Positions 50,681-59,965 are shown, counted from the first letter of the stretch. The stretch is 64,000 bases of DNA from Pseudomonas coleopterorum (GCF_900105555.1 NZ_FNTZ01000002.1:1-64000), one strand, 5' to 3'. Program-made: numbers and translations. The notes: a model not told the origin generated them from the letters alone.

Positions 50681-50732
50681 AAACTGAACACTCATCCTAG
50701 CGTCCATGTTCAGTTTCTGGACATGGACGCCA
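50681..50732. repeat. Nested inverted repeats left of the IS element
   Basis: CCAGAAACTGAAC and GTTCAGTTTCTGG (about 50680-50719) are inverse copies; GCGTCCATG and CATGGACGC (50699-50731) form a second overlapping dyad. Both could be the end of a lost mobile element. No gene is attached. Confidence 0.6.
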
Positions 50733-50744
50733 AGGCCTGAGCAG

Positions 50745-51541
50745 CTAGGGTTTGTCTGAAAAGTCAGCCCGCAAGCATCTTTCGATGCAGGCCAGTGTGA
50801 CCATGGCTTTGAAGCTGCTGGCCAGTTTGTCGTAACGCGTACAGATCCGACGTTTTTCCTTGAGCTAGCTGAACACCCGCTCAATAACGTTGCGTTTTTT
50901 GTACTGAGGCCTGTCAAACAGCCGAGGCAAGCCGGGTCGAGGCTTGCGATGCATCTTGCGCAGCGGAATCACCGGCTGCATGCCGTAGCGGTCGCAGTAC
51001 TGACGTATAACCTGGCTGTCATAACCCTTGTCGGCAAGCACATAACGGCAACGCTTGCGCGGGCGACCCCTGCTGCCAGGAAGACTGAGCTGATCCAGCA
51101 ACGGCATGAAGTAGCGCGAGTCAGCCTGCTCGCCGGGCGACAGCATAATGGCCAACGGGATGTCATGACTGTCGCAGGCAGTGGTGTTGCGGTTCCTGCG
51201 GGCCCCTTTTTTTCCAGCACCGCTGGCAGCCCGGGTGGCCCGGATTGACGTGGAATCGACCATCCAGGTATCCAGATCGATGAACCCGTCCTCTCGCAAA
51301 CGAAGATGAAGGTGGCGCAGAACCTGCTCGAACGTGCCGTTGTCACGCCATTGCCTGAAACGCTGGTAAACGGTCTTCCAAGGCCCAAAACGCTCTGGAA
51401 GATCCCGCCATTTGGCGCCAGAGCACAAAATCCAGAAGATTCCATCAAGCATCTGACGATCATCGCGCCTTGGCCGCCCCATGTGTTGAGGAGGGGAGAT
51501 AATGGCTTCAATGATCGCCCAACGCTCAGATTAAATTTCAT
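50745..51541 (-). pseudogene. IS5-family transposase, frameshifted and with a nonsense codon
   Basis: The largest intact part (51482-50865) has the DDE region: LDTWMVDSTSIRATRAASGA, VLADKGYDSQVI and a C-terminal YKKRNVIERVFS, then TAG, where homologues read Trp. Reading on gives LKEKRRICTRYDKLASSFKA to a stop at the terminal repeat. At the 5' end MKFNLS and RWAIIEAIISPPQH are in different frames; loss of seven bases between short GAGC repeats would explain it. Confidence 0.82.
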
Positions 51542-51618
51542 AACGGTCTGTCATGACGGCTCTCCTGGCAACTAGAGGGCATCATTCTAGCGAAAGCGAC
51601 TTTTCAGACAAACCCTAG
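50745..51618 (-). mobile_element. IS5-family insertion sequence
   Basis: Perfect terminal inverted repeats GGTTTGTCTGAAAAGTC lie at both ends, flanked by CTAG on each side, which fits a four-base target duplication of the IS5 type (or the palindromic tip). Internal length is about 866 bp. The single transposase gene is disrupted, so the copy is probably immobile unless helped in trans. Confidence 0.88.
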
Positions 51619-51634
51619 GCCGTGGTAGGTGTCG

Positions 51635-52096
51635 TTAGTCGCGATCCATCAAGGTTATCAGTAGATATTTAACATTCATTTGAGCATCGTACTGTACATC
51701 TAGAAACGAGCTTGGGTGCAGATGTTCAGGTAACTGGTATGTATCCCATCCAAACAAATCGCTATCAAGCAAATCCAAATCGCTTGCACTATGTATGGGC
51801 TGTCCCAAATTGCTGGCCACATCGGATTTTGACTTTAAAAGCGATAGCGGGCTTGGAAGGTTTGCTTGATAGTTGAATCGACCACTGCTCTTTACATCCA
51901 GTACAATGTATATAACTTCGAATCGCATTCTTTCTGAAAATACTAATTCAAATCCTTGCTCTAGTTCCACCTCTAGTGTGTCGCTGTCACCATAAAGTTT
52001 CGATAGCTTGCAATCAGGAATTATTTGATTTTGCAAAAGTGAGTCGTGTGTGTACCCAAGGTTTCTTATTATTTTATTTAAGGTGTTCTGGTCCAT
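51635..52096 (-). CDS. Immunity-type protein, DUF6392-like
   Basis: 153 residues leftward and A+T-rich. N-terminal LNKIIRNLGYTHDSLLQNQI and CKLSKLYGDSDTLEVELEQG, then WDTYQLPEHLHPS and a C-terminal YLLITLMDRD resemble DUF6392, a family found as putative immunity proteins next to bacteriocin genes in Pseudomonas. No toxin gene is adjacent, since the IS lies next to it. Orphan immunity or remnant of a toxin locus. Confidence 0.5.
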   Translation of the reverse strand: MDQNTLNKIIRNLGYTHDSLLQNQIIPDCKLSKLYGDSDTLEVELEQGFELVFSERMRFEVIYIVLDVKSSGRFNYQANLPSPLSLLKSKSDVASNLGQPIHSASDLDLLDSDLFGWDTYQLPEHLHPSSFLDVQYDAQMNVKYLLITLMDRD

Positions 52097-52176
52097 TTAG
52101 GCTTCACTTAATAAGTTTGACAGGCAAACACATTTTCTTTCGGCTTGCCACAGTAATTCCGTAAGTGCGTTGATGG

Positions 52177-52512
52177 CTATTTTCTATTGCTTATAGCAAA
52201 GTTTAGGATCTTTCGAATCTCATCGGTATCGTCCATTGAAAAGATCATATCGATCAATTGCGTCCTTAGGTCTATCAACTCTTGCCTTTGTAAATCTGCC
52301 GATCCGGGTAGAAATTCACCAGGGGTAATCTTGAACAGAGCGGCCAGTTGGACGAGCTGAGCGCCGTCTGGAGCGTTCACCCCGCGTTCATAGCGGCTAA
52401 GCGTAGCATTGTCACAATTTATTGCCTCGGCAACCTCTTCTTGGGACAAACCGCTGCGCTTTCGCAGAATCCGAATGCGGGCCCCGATTACCTTGCGAAT
52501 GGACGAGGACAT
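52177..52512 (-). CDS. XRE-family transcriptional regulator
   Basis: 111 residues from ATG 52512 (leftward). The Cro/C1-type helix-turn-helix is IRILRKRSGLSQEEVAEAIN, followed by CDNATLSRYERGVNAPD and a C-terminal helix. Divergent from the NusG-like gene, so it may control that gene and through it pilus or transfer expression. The intergenic A+T-rich stretch contains ACCTACCATTTTCAGGGGTT near 52525. Confidence 0.85.
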   Translation of the reverse strand: MSSSIRKVIGARIRILRKRSGLSQEEVAEAINCDNATLSRYERGVNAPDGAQLVQLAALFKITPGEFLPGSADLQRQELIDLRTQLIDMIFSMDDTDEIRKILNFAISNRK

Positions 52513-52748
52513 GGTAGCACCCAAAAACCTACCATTTTCAGGGGTTTAGTCAGTAAAAACAGGGAATAAATGCAGGATTCTCAAAAACCGATGACAACAT
52601 TGTTGCGATCGTATAGTATTGCGTAGTGGCTATGTGCGATTGCAATCCTCATAGCTGGATGTATAATCAGTGGTTCGTGGGGGTTTCCTCTACAAAATCG
52701 TTTCCTATTAGGATGAATTTTTGCAGGTTCATTGCGGAGCCGTGTGCG

Positions 52749-53297
52749 ATGGAAAGTGAACACAAGCCAGGATGGTATCTGATCACCATCAATTACCAAT
52801 CGCACCAGAAGGTCAGTGATGGTATGCACCTCCTAAGCGCGGAGACCTTCTCACCCCTGCTGGAGTCTGTAACAAAACACAGCGCTACAGGCATACGACG
52901 CTCCAGCAGGGTGCAGTTGTTCCCTGGCTACATGTTCGTCAGGATCAATCCTGAAGTCATCCATCCCTCAGTCATTGCAACGATGTCTGGGGTGAAAGAG
53001 TTTGTAAAGTTTGGCGGTGAGATATGCGTTATATCAGATCGGACAATTGATGCTCTCAGAGCTTCTATGGTTGTCCGGCCAAATCGCAATGTGACTAGAA
53101 TAGAGTTGTCTGGTCTTTCACCGTCAATCGTGGAGTCGATAAACAATATCCTCTGTCTTAAAGACAAGCTATCCCGCCAAGTTGCTCTAATGGAACTGAT
53201 TCAGAAGGACACAGCTATTCAAAAAGCAACTGCCAACAAACATACGGTTTTGGCTACCGTATTAGAGCATCCTTCTATCAACGACAAGATAAACTGA
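52749..53297 (+). CDS. NusG/RfaH-like antiterminator (position of R64 TraB)
   Basis: 182 residues from ATG 52749 with GGAG upstream; the frame is open to 52626. The NGN domain begins GWYLITINYQSHQKVSDGM and has RRSSRVQLFPGYMFVRIN, then VSGVKEFVKFGGEICVISD-like sequence. The C-terminus is not the usual KOW domain but a helical stretch (LSRQVALMELIQKDTAIQKA). In R64 the NusG-like TraB is required for expression of transfer and pil genes; the place ahead of pil supports the same role here. Confidence 0.75.
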   Translation: MESEHKPGWYLITINYQSHQKVSDGMHLLSAETFSPLLESVTKHSATGIRRSSRVQLFPGYMFVRINPEVIHPSVIATMSGVKEFVKFGGEICVISDRTIDALRASMVVRPNRNVTRIELSGLSPSIVESINNILCLKDKLSRQVALMELIQKDTAIQKATANKHTVLATVLEHPSINDKIN

Positions 53298-53347
53298 TAT
53301 CTTGTCTGTTTGCACCATCCTAAACTTTACCCGCTTCGGGAGGCTTT

Positions 53348-53563
53348 ATGCATGCAAAACCCCATCCGGTTGGAAATCGAGGTAAAACTCGAGTTATTCA
53401 CATCGGGCAAGAACGATTTGAAACGTTGTCTGACCTGGCTATAAACATCAGCTACGAAGGGAAAAGACAGATCACAGCATCTCAATTGGCTCAATATGTG
53501 CTTGATAACTTTCTTGAACAAGCTCGCCTCAAGCTTCTTTCAGAAATTCCGCAGCTAAGTTAA
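53348..53563 (+). CDS. Small protein of unknown function after the NusG-like gene
   Basis: 71 residues. GKTRVIHIGQERFETLSDLA followed by a helical SQLAQYVLDNFLEQARLKLL. It resembles small DNA-binding proteins, but no family is recognised. CGGGAGG precedes the ATG. It may be co-transcribed with the NusG-like gene. Confidence 0.6.
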   Translation: MHAKPHPVGNRGKTRVIHIGQERFETLSDLAINISYEGKRQITASQLAQYVLDNFLEQARLKLLSEIPQLS

Positions 53564-53932
53564 AAATGATCACCACCAGCGCCTTCATGGTACTGGCTCT
53601 GCAATGCCCTTCCTCGACACTCCCCGCTCCGCTCGACTTGATCGTCCCCAACCGAATTATCCTCAAAGCACCATGCCATTGGCGTGATCGGCATAGCTTT
53701 GCCTCGGCAAATGCAAAACCGGCACGAGTTACCCAGGGCGGTTTAAAAAGCCGGTGAAGGAAAGTGCCAATTCTGGCGGGCGAGGTCTTGGTCGGAGTCA
53801 TCATTGTCGAGTTCTGGCCCCTACCAGGCCAGGTTTTCGCTTGATCGACTTCGTTTGGAGTTGATCAAGAAAGTTCTGAACACTTACCTCCCGCCTATGA
53901 ATGTTCATACCGGCGCCGATGAGAGGCACCTC
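53564..53932. other. Leader region of the pil operon
   Basis: No convincing gene; the short open frame at 53566-53757 lacks a ribosome site. It contains the hairpin at 53840-53869. The pil promoter is probably here, since no gene overlaps. Confidence 0.45.
53840..53869 (+). promoter_or_regulatory. Hairpin in the pil leader, possible control point for the NusG-like protein
   Basis: CTTGATCGACT and AGTTGATCAAG pair over 11 bases (one G-U) around an eight-base loop. No T-run follows, so it is not a simple terminator. RfaH-like factors act on a hairpin at an ops-type pause site, making this a candidate loading or pause element. Confidence 0.4.
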
Positions 53933-54637
53933 ATGCGAAACCCCCTGCTAGTCGCGGCAGCCGTTGCGATCGTCTCAGGCTGTCAAACTGCTCCCCCTAC
54001 CGACCAGGTACCTGCAGCGCAGATGGTCGATGATCAAATTGCCGTCAGTGCATCCACAATCAGCCAGGCGCAGATGCGCTTGCACCGAACAGCGGCGCCG
54101 GTCACAACCTCACCTGCTGCCTACAAGCCTGCTGGGGCACCGACGGTGGTGTTGCCGGCTCCAGTCCCCCCGCCCAGGATCGTCCAGGTAGTCCAGGTCG
54201 TGCAGCCTGCTGACAAGCCCAGCGTGGCTGCCCAAGTGGTAGCCGACGCGCTGAAGCCGTCTTCCTCGGCAAAGGTGCTGACACCTGCTACCGCCGTACC
54301 GCAAAAAAACGTCCCTCCTGCTCCTGTGCCAGCCGTGGTGTTCGCCAAGGTCACCCCAGCTCCCAAGCCTGCTCCTGAAAAGTGGATGCTTAACACCTCT
54401 GACGTGACGCTGCGTCGCGCACTGAGCAAATGGGCTGCAAAGGCTGGCTGGCAGCTGGTATGGGACGCTTCGGTGGATGTGCCGATCAACGTCACCGCAA
54501 CGTTTGAAGGCGACTTTCGCTCTGCTGTGAAACGCCTGTTTCAGTCCCTGTCTGCTGCCGATGTCAACCTGACCGGCATGCTGTATGCGGGCAACCGCGT
54601 TCTTCGCGTCACCGAGTCCGGTAGCCGCGCTCAATAA
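53933..54637 (+). CDS. pilL: PilL-like lipoprotein with TcpQ-type domain
   Basis: 234 residues from ATG 53933 with GAGAGG upstream. Lipobox AIVSGC gives a lipidated N-terminus. A long Pro/Val-rich linker (residues about 60-150) leads to a C-terminal domain of TcpQ/PilL type: LRRALSKWAAKAGWQLVWD, then VPINVTATFEGDFRSAV. It supports the PilN secretin in the outer membrane. First gene of the pil operon; no pilI-K or pilM is seen. Confidence 0.82.
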   Translation: MRNPLLVAAAVAIVSGCQTAPPTDQVPAAQMVDDQIAVSASTISQAQMRLHRTAAPVTTSPAAYKPAGAPTVVLPAPVPPPRIVQVVQVVQPADKPSVAAQVVADALKPSSSAKVLTPATAVPQKNVPPAPVPAVVFAKVTPAPKPAPEKWMLNTSDVTLRRALSKWAAKAGWQLVWDASVDVPINVTATFEGDFRSAVKRLFQSLSAADVNLTGMLYAGNRVLRVTESGSRAQ

Positions 54638-54654
54638 TCCCCTGGAGTAACCCT

Positions 54655-56409
54655 ATGACTTCGTACGTGAAACGAAGCCTTGCCGTGGCCGTTGCATTGG
54701 CCCTGTCCGGGTGCGGCGCGCTGAATGAACGTGACGGCATCCGCAGTGCCTCGGTTGAAGGCAACCAGAAAGTGCAGGACAGCCTGGCTCAGCTGCGTCA
54801 GGAAGATCTGCTGCGCAGCGCTGCCGTACGTGAATTCGACGGTGTATGGCTGGGTGGCAAGACGGTCAAGGTGTCACGCGACGCCGAACTGCCTGCCGTA
54901 TTCAGCCAGCCGATCCGCTTCTCGTTTCCTGACAAGCCGGCGCTGAATGTGTTTGCCGATCGAATCAGCAAGATCACAAATCTGTCTGTTCGGGTCAGCC
55001 CCGACGCCTTGGTACCGATCCAGGTGTTCACTGCCCAGCGCATGGGCTCAGCTGGAGGAGGCGCTGCGCTACAGGCTCCATCGCCGGTGACCATGAGCGT
55101 CCCCATGAGCGGAACGCTTGGCCAATCAGTGCCAAGCCTGGCCTCCATGTCCGGCATGGGCGGTGGCGGCTATACCGCTGTGCCGCAGGGCGAAGCTGTT
55201 GGGCGCTCTTTTTTCATCGATCAGGCCAGCCCTGCCGGTGCCACCCTGAGCGAACTGCTCGATCAGAAAACAGCTGAGTATGGGGTCGGCTGGGATTTTA
55301 AGGACGGCATCATCCAGATTTCGCGTCTGGTGACCCGCACCTACCAGATCGCAACGATTACGGACATCAACGATGTCACCAGTACGATCGCCAAGACCTC
55401 GACCACTGGCGGCAACGACAGCGGCGGGGATTCGGTGGCGAAGGAGGCCGGCAAGGTTTCTTCAAACTCGGATGTTTCAGCGAAGATGACGGCCGGCGTC
55501 GATGTGGTTAAGAACCTCAGGATCGCGATTGAGGGCACGCTGACACCCAATAGCATCGGCAAATACTCTATTTCTGACTCAGGCGTCGTCACGGTCACTG
55601 ATACCCGTGAGGTGCAGGAGCAGGTAGAGGAGCTGATCAATGCGGAAAACAAGTCGGTCAGCCGCCAAGTGCGCATGCGCATGCAGATCGTCGACCTGAC
55701 AGCCACGACCAACAATGACATGGGTGTGAACTGGGCCTGGCTGATCAACAACGCCGCGTCCAAGTGGAACGTCAATCTGTTCTCGCCGGCAGGCCTTCCT
55801 GGTGCATCCACCGGCTTTGGGCAGATCGGGGTCATCCGCAACGGTGACAACTCGACGACTTCAGCGTTTCTGCAGGCGCTGGCCACCGTTGGCAAGGTGA
55901 ACGTCCGCAAGGATGAAACCTATCCAATGATGAACAACCGGCCATTGTCGATCGCCAATACGGAAAACTTCATTTATCCGGCCCGTTCCAGCTCGGCGTC
56001 CTCCAACAACACGGGCAACAACAACACGACCGTGGTGCCAGGCGTTGAGCCCGGTCAGCTGACTACGGGCACTTTCCTGAACATGCGCTCCTCGATCCAG
56101 CCCAACGGCTCGGTGATCGTGCAGTTCTCGATGGATGCCTCGATGCGCGGCGCAACCAACACCTTCGTCAACAACGGTGTGACGCTGCAGTACCCGCAAT
56201 CCACTGCCAACCAGTACCAGATCTACACCACCATCGTGAAAGGCGAAACGGCGGTGCTTGCCGGGGTGCAGAACATCCAGCAACAGGGCAGCGACAGGTC
56301 GTTCGACGGCCAGCTGACCCCACTGCTGGGTGGCGGGGTGGCCAGCTCGTCCACGCAGCGCGCCGTGCTGATTCTGCTGACACCACAGGTTGTGGAAGGG
56401 GTGAACTGA
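54655..56409 (+). CDS. pilN: PilN, type IVB pilus secretin
   Basis: 584 residues. The signal sequence ends in a lipobox (LALSGC). An N-terminal domain of about 250 residues precedes the secretin core: VTVTDTREVQEQVEELINAE, MQIVDLTATTNNDMGVNWAW, and near the end SFDGQLTPLLGGG before TQRAVLILLTPQV. These are the motifs of secretins such as R64 PilN, TcpC and BfpB. It forms the outer-membrane pore for the pilus. Its stop (TGATG) overlaps pilO. Confidence 0.93.
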   Translation: MTSYVKRSLAVAVALALSGCGALNERDGIRSASVEGNQKVQDSLAQLRQEDLLRSAAVREFDGVWLGGKTVKVSRDAELPAVFSQPIRFSFPDKPALNVFADRISKITNLSVRVSPDALVPIQVFTAQRMGSAGGGAALQAPSPVTMSVPMSGTLGQSVPSLASMSGMGGGGYTAVPQGEAVGRSFFIDQASPAGATLSELLDQKTAEYGVGWDFKDGIIQISRLVTRTYQIATITDINDVTSTIAKTSTTGGNDSGGDSVAKEAGKVSSNSDVSAKMTAGVDVVKNLRIAIEGTLTPNSIGKYSISDSGVVTVTDTREVQEQVEELINAENKSVSRQVRMRMQIVDLTATTNNDMGVNWAWLINNAASKWNVNLFSPAGLPGASTGFGQIGVIRNGDNSTTSAFLQALATVGKVNVRKDETYPMMNNRPLSIANTENFIYPARSSSASSNNTGNNNTTVVPGVEPGQLTTGTFLNMRSSIQPNGSVIVQFSMDASMRGATNTFVNNGVTLQYPQSTANQYQIYTTIVKGETAVLAGVQNIQQQGSDRSFDGQLTPLLGGGVASSSTQRAVLILLTPQVVEGVN

Positions 56410-57701
56410 TGCTGACCCAATTGCAGGTTCCGGAGTTCGGTACCGCGCTGATGGGGCTGGACTGGTTGACCCTGCCAGGCATTGAAAGCACACGCGACGA
56501 AATCAGGCAGTTGGGCCGACCCGTTGATGCCGCATGGCAGTTCGTCTGGCAGGGGAAAGGGCAAACCGAAAGCTGTGTGGCTCTGGTATCACGCGCCATG
56601 AGTCGCAAGCGACCAGTTGCAGCGGCTGCATTGATCCGTGCAGCCATCACCGAAGATCAGTTTCTGACACTGATTGACATCGGCGAGGACCGGCTCTGGC
56701 TGTTTGGCGTGCAGAACGGCGTGCCAATGACCCGCACTGATCGGGTAGGGCCAGCAGTTGAGGTCATGGCGCAGGTCAGGGACGTGATCAACCAGTTTTC
56801 CAATCCTTCGGAGCTGCCGATCTACACCGATCAGCAGGCGCTGCTGGAAGCATTGCCCCACACATTGGATCTGCGGCACTTCTCGCTGCAGGTCCTCGGT
56901 CACTCGCTGCACAAGCGTGACTTTGCCAAGGCTGCTTTTAGCCGGCACACCTCGCTGCCGGTTGTTCCTTTGCTGCTGTGCATCGGGCTCCTGGCCGGGG
57001 GATGTGTTTACTACGTCTACCAGTTGCAGGCTGCAGAGACGGCCCGCCGTGACGCTTCACTGGTTCGAGAGCAGGCGATCGCGCAACGCAAACTGGAGCT
57101 GGCCAACGCAGTAAATGCAGCGATCAATGCCTCTGTGCCGGCACGACTGTCCGTGCCGGTTTACCTGGACGCCACGCGCGATCTGAAACGCTTGCTGGCA
57201 GGCTGGAGACTGACCGGCCTTGAGTGCGCTGCGGCCACTTGCACGTTGACCTATCAAGCCCAGGCGTTTGCTACCTGGGCCGGTTACTTGGCGGCAAAAC
57301 CGCCGGAGTGGCCGGCTCCGATGTTTGATAGCGACACACAGAAGGTCACTCAGCCACTTCCTGTATCGCTGCCGATAGGAACGCCTCGCACGGTCGAGGC
57401 ATTGCCCACGCGCGATGCAGCCAATCAGAAGCTGGGCAACCTGGCCCAAGTCTCGAAGATGCTCGGCGTGACGCTGACGTTGCCCTCGGCTTGGGCGCGG
57501 GTAGCGGGTAATGCCGCCGTCGCCGTACCCGAAGAGAGCTGGATACCCATGGTCGGTGCTTATAGCGCAACGGGATCAGCGGTACTGCTGGAAGATCTGG
57601 CCGCGCGATTACCCATGACCAGCGGCGTATCCAGCGTGACGTTCAAGCTTGATGACCCACTCACGTTCACCCTGGAGGGGACCGTATATGCCAACCCATA
57701 A
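56409..57701 (+). CDS. pilO: PilO pilus-assembly protein
   Basis: 430 residues. A cytoplasmic half (ENRLWLFGVQNGVPM-type region) is followed by one transmembrane helix at about 183-200 (VPLLLCIGLLAGGCVYYVYQ) and a periplasmic domain with a short coiled coil (LVREQAIAQRKLELANA). This fits R64 PilO and its PilL/BfpL-like role in the inner-membrane platform. It overlaps pilN at the start and pilP at the end. Confidence 0.83.
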   Translation: MLTQLQVPEFGTALMGLDWLTLPGIESTRDEIRQLGRPVDAAWQFVWQGKGQTESCVALVSRAMSRKRPVAAAALIRAAITEDQFLTLIDIGEDRLWLFGVQNGVPMTRTDRVGPAVEVMAQVRDVINQFSNPSELPIYTDQQALLEALPHTLDLRHFSLQVLGHSLHKRDFAKAAFSRHTSLPVVPLLLCIGLLAGGCVYYVYQLQAAETARRDASLVREQAIAQRKLELANAVNAAINASVPARLSVPVYLDATRDLKRLLAGWRLTGLECAAATCTLTYQAQAFATWAGYLAAKPPEWPAPMFDSDTQKVTQPLPVSLPIGTPRTVEALPTRDAANQKLGNLAQVSKMLGVTLTLPSAWARVAGNAAVAVPEESWIPMVGAYSATGSAVLLEDLAARLPMTSGVSSVTFKLDDPLTFTLEGTVYANP

Positions 57702-58245
57702 ATTTGCCTGGTGTTTGCTACTGCTGCCCGTGATAGCCATGGCGGAAGACACCTCCTCGCTCGACGGCGGCACCGATACATTCGGCAGGCTGTTGAGCAA
57801 ACAGGCTCAGCTGCTCAATTCGGAAATGGATCTGCGCATTCGTCAGAACCAGAACAGCGGTACCGCTGCCGCTTCGGTGCTGGCCAACCCGCTGCCGGGC
57901 TCCAAACAGGAGGTCAAGGAGGGGGAACCGACGGTTGAAGCCATCTGGGGCCTGGCGGGCAAGGAGGTGGCTGAAATCAGCTACAAGGGCCGACGTGTAC
58001 CGGTTTCGATGCAGGAGCCCTACATCTCCAAAGTCGATGGCTGGAAGCTGGACAGCATTCAGCAGTACCAGATCCAGCTCGTGCGCACGGACGGGCGCAA
58101 GGTCGTACAGCGCAAGACCATCATGCTGGACTGGATGGGTGGGCAGGGTGGCCAGCCGATGATGTCGGCTGCCGATCCCATAGCAGCTCCTGGTGCGCCC
58201 ATCGTTCCGATCACCCCAGCCATCACCGCGCCGCTTAGTCGCTAA
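57688..58245 (+). CDS. pilP: PilP pilus-assembly protein
   Basis: 185 residues from ATG 57688; the open frame starts earlier. Signal peptide (WCLLLLPVIAMA-ED). The mature part has an N-terminal coiled-coil-like helix (RLLSKQAQLLNSEMDLRIRQ) and a C-terminal VEAIWGLAGKEVAEISYKGR domain of the PilP type. It probably links the inner-membrane platform to the secretin. Overlaps pilO by 14 bases. Confidence 0.82.
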   Translation: MPTHKFAWCLLLLPVIAMAEDTSSLDGGTDTFGRLLSKQAQLLNSEMDLRIRQNQNSGTAAASVLANPLPGSKQEVKEGEPTVEAIWGLAGKEVAEISYKGRRVPVSMQEPYISKVDGWKLDSIQQYQIQLVRTDGRKVVQRKTIMLDWMGGQGGQPMMSAADPIAAPGAPIVPITPAITAPLSR

Positions 58246-58258
58246 GCCTGGAGTTTCC

Positions 58259-59965
58259 ATGTCATCGAAAGATACGAAAGAATCCGGCGGCCTCAGTTTT
58301 TTAAGGAGCCGTCGCGATAAAACGTCGTCTGTTGGTCTGGAGGATGCAGCGCAGCTGCAGGCCCGCCTGATCGCCGCCATTCGCAAGAGTCCTCGTCTTC
58401 GTCAGCGTACCGAACTGCCGACGCATCGCTCTACGATCACCCAAACCCATGCGGTAACGGGCAATGACCTTTCCCTGGTTGCGGTGCTTGATCTGGGCAA
58501 CCGCGAAGCCCTTGTGCTGGTATCTGAACAGGCACTGGGTCAGCGTCTACACCTGGATCTGCGCAGCCGGCTGCTTGCAGCCAATTACGCTGTGGCTCAG
58601 GAGCGTCTGGCCGATGTGTCGCTGATTGCTGAGGTCAACAAGGCCATCAACAGTGCAGCGGCGGACATCAATGCCAGCGATGCCCGCTCGATCGTGGAGG
58701 AGCTGATCAAAGCCGCCATCGAGGACCAGGCCACGGATATTCATCTGTGCTGCCGGGACAAGACAGGCAAGGCGCTGTTTCGCGTTCACAGCCGCCTGTT
58801 TGCGTACCAGCAGTACAGCGCGGAAACCTGCAGCCAAATGGCAGGTTATCTGTATACCCAGATGTCCGACCCCAAGACGCGCAGTGACAACACCTTCGCC
58901 ATGGAGAAGAAGTCGCTGAGCTGCATGGTGACCACCAAGGTCAAGGGCACGCTGTACAAGCTGCGTTACAAGTACATCCGCATGGTGGATGGCTGGGACG
59001 TGATCATCCGCCTTCTACCGGTGGAGACGCACAACCAGGTCAGCAAGACCTTTGCCGATCTGGGTTACGAGGTGTCCCAGGTCAAGCTGCTGACCAAGTG
59101 CGTTTCACGCACCATCGGGCTGATTGGTTTTCTCGGTCCTACTGGCTCAGGCAAGTCCACGGCGCTGAAGGTCAGCATGGAGGCTGATCCCAACCGCATG
59201 GAGCGCAAGCGCTACTCGGTGGAGGACCCGGTTGAATACAAGATCTTCGGCGTGTCGCAGATTTCCGTGCAGCGCGATGACCATGAAGAAGCGGTCGACA
59301 GCATCCAGGCCCTCAACGGCACCTTGCGCGACATCCTGCGCGGTGACCCGGACGAGGTGATGGTAGGTGAGACGCGCGATGCCTCCACGGCGTCGATCGT
59401 GGCCGACTTTGTGATGACCGGGCACAAGCTCTACACCACGTTGCACACCTCGTCCGGCTTTGGCGCGATCCTGCGTCTACACCGTCTGGGCCTGGACCGA
59501 CATGTACTGGCCGATCGGCAATTTTTGTCGGCATTGGCGTTTCAGCGTCTGCTGCCGGTGCTGTGTGAGCATTGCAAGGTGCCTGCAGCGGACGTGCTGC
59601 CTGCTGGCAAGCTGCAGCTGCTGCAGGAGAAGTTTCGCCTGGACCCGGCGTCCGTGCGGTGTTCTGTTCAGGGTGACTGCCCGCACTGCAAGGGCCGTGG
59701 CATTGCCGGCTCGACCGTAGTCGCCGAAATCATTGCCCCTGATAAGGTCATCCGGCAGTTGATCGCCGAAGGCAAGGACGATCAGGCCGAAACCTACTGG
59801 CGGCAAAGTCGTGGCGAAACGCCTTTCGATGATCCGGACATGACGGGCAAGACGGCGTATGAGCATGCGCTGTACAAGGTTTCGCAGGGCTGGATCGATC
59901 CTCGTGACCTGGAGCGCGAATTCGAGCCGCTGGAAAGCTACGAGCTGGCTGGGGTGGCGACATGA
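58259..59965 (+). CDS. pilQ: PilQ, pilus-assembly ATPase
   Basis: 568 residues from ATG 58259. GspE/PilB-class: GPTGSGKS at 292-299, an Asp box with YSVEDPVEY, Walker B-type DEVMVGETRDA, His box YTTLHTSS. A zinc tetracysteine is formed by C436-x2-C439 and CPHC near 475. Drives polymerisation of PilS. Overlaps pilR by ATGA. Confidence 0.93.
   Translation: MSSKDTKESGGLSFLRSRRDKTSSVGLEDAAQLQARLIAAIRKSPRLRQRTELPTHRSTITQTHAVTGNDLSLVAVLDLGNREALVLVSEQALGQRLHLDLRSRLLAANYAVAQERLADVSLIAEVNKAINSAAADINASDARSIVEELIKAAIEDQATDIHLCCRDKTGKALFRVHSRLFAYQQYSAETCSQMAGYLYTQMSDPKTRSDNTFAMEKKSLSCMVTTKVKGTLYKLRYKYIRMVDGWDVIIRLLPVETHNQVSKTFADLGYEVSQVKLLTKCVSRTIGLIGFLGPTGSGKSTALKVSMEADPNRMERKRYSVEDPVEYKIFGVSQISVQRDDHEEAVDSIQALNGTLRDILRGDPDEVMVGETRDASTASIVADFVMTGHKLYTTLHTSSGFGAILRLHRLGLDRHVLADRQFLSALAFQRLLPVLCEHCKVPAADVLPAGKLQLLQEKFRLDPASVRCSVQGDCPHCKGRGIAGSTVVAEIIAPDKVIRQLIAEGKDDQAETYWRQSRGETPFDDPDMTGKTAYEHALYKVSQGWIDPRDLEREFEPLESYELAGVAT

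Noticed and set aside
53566..53757. Small open frame in the pil leader
   Set aside because: No ribosome site, atypical composition and no recognisable protein features.
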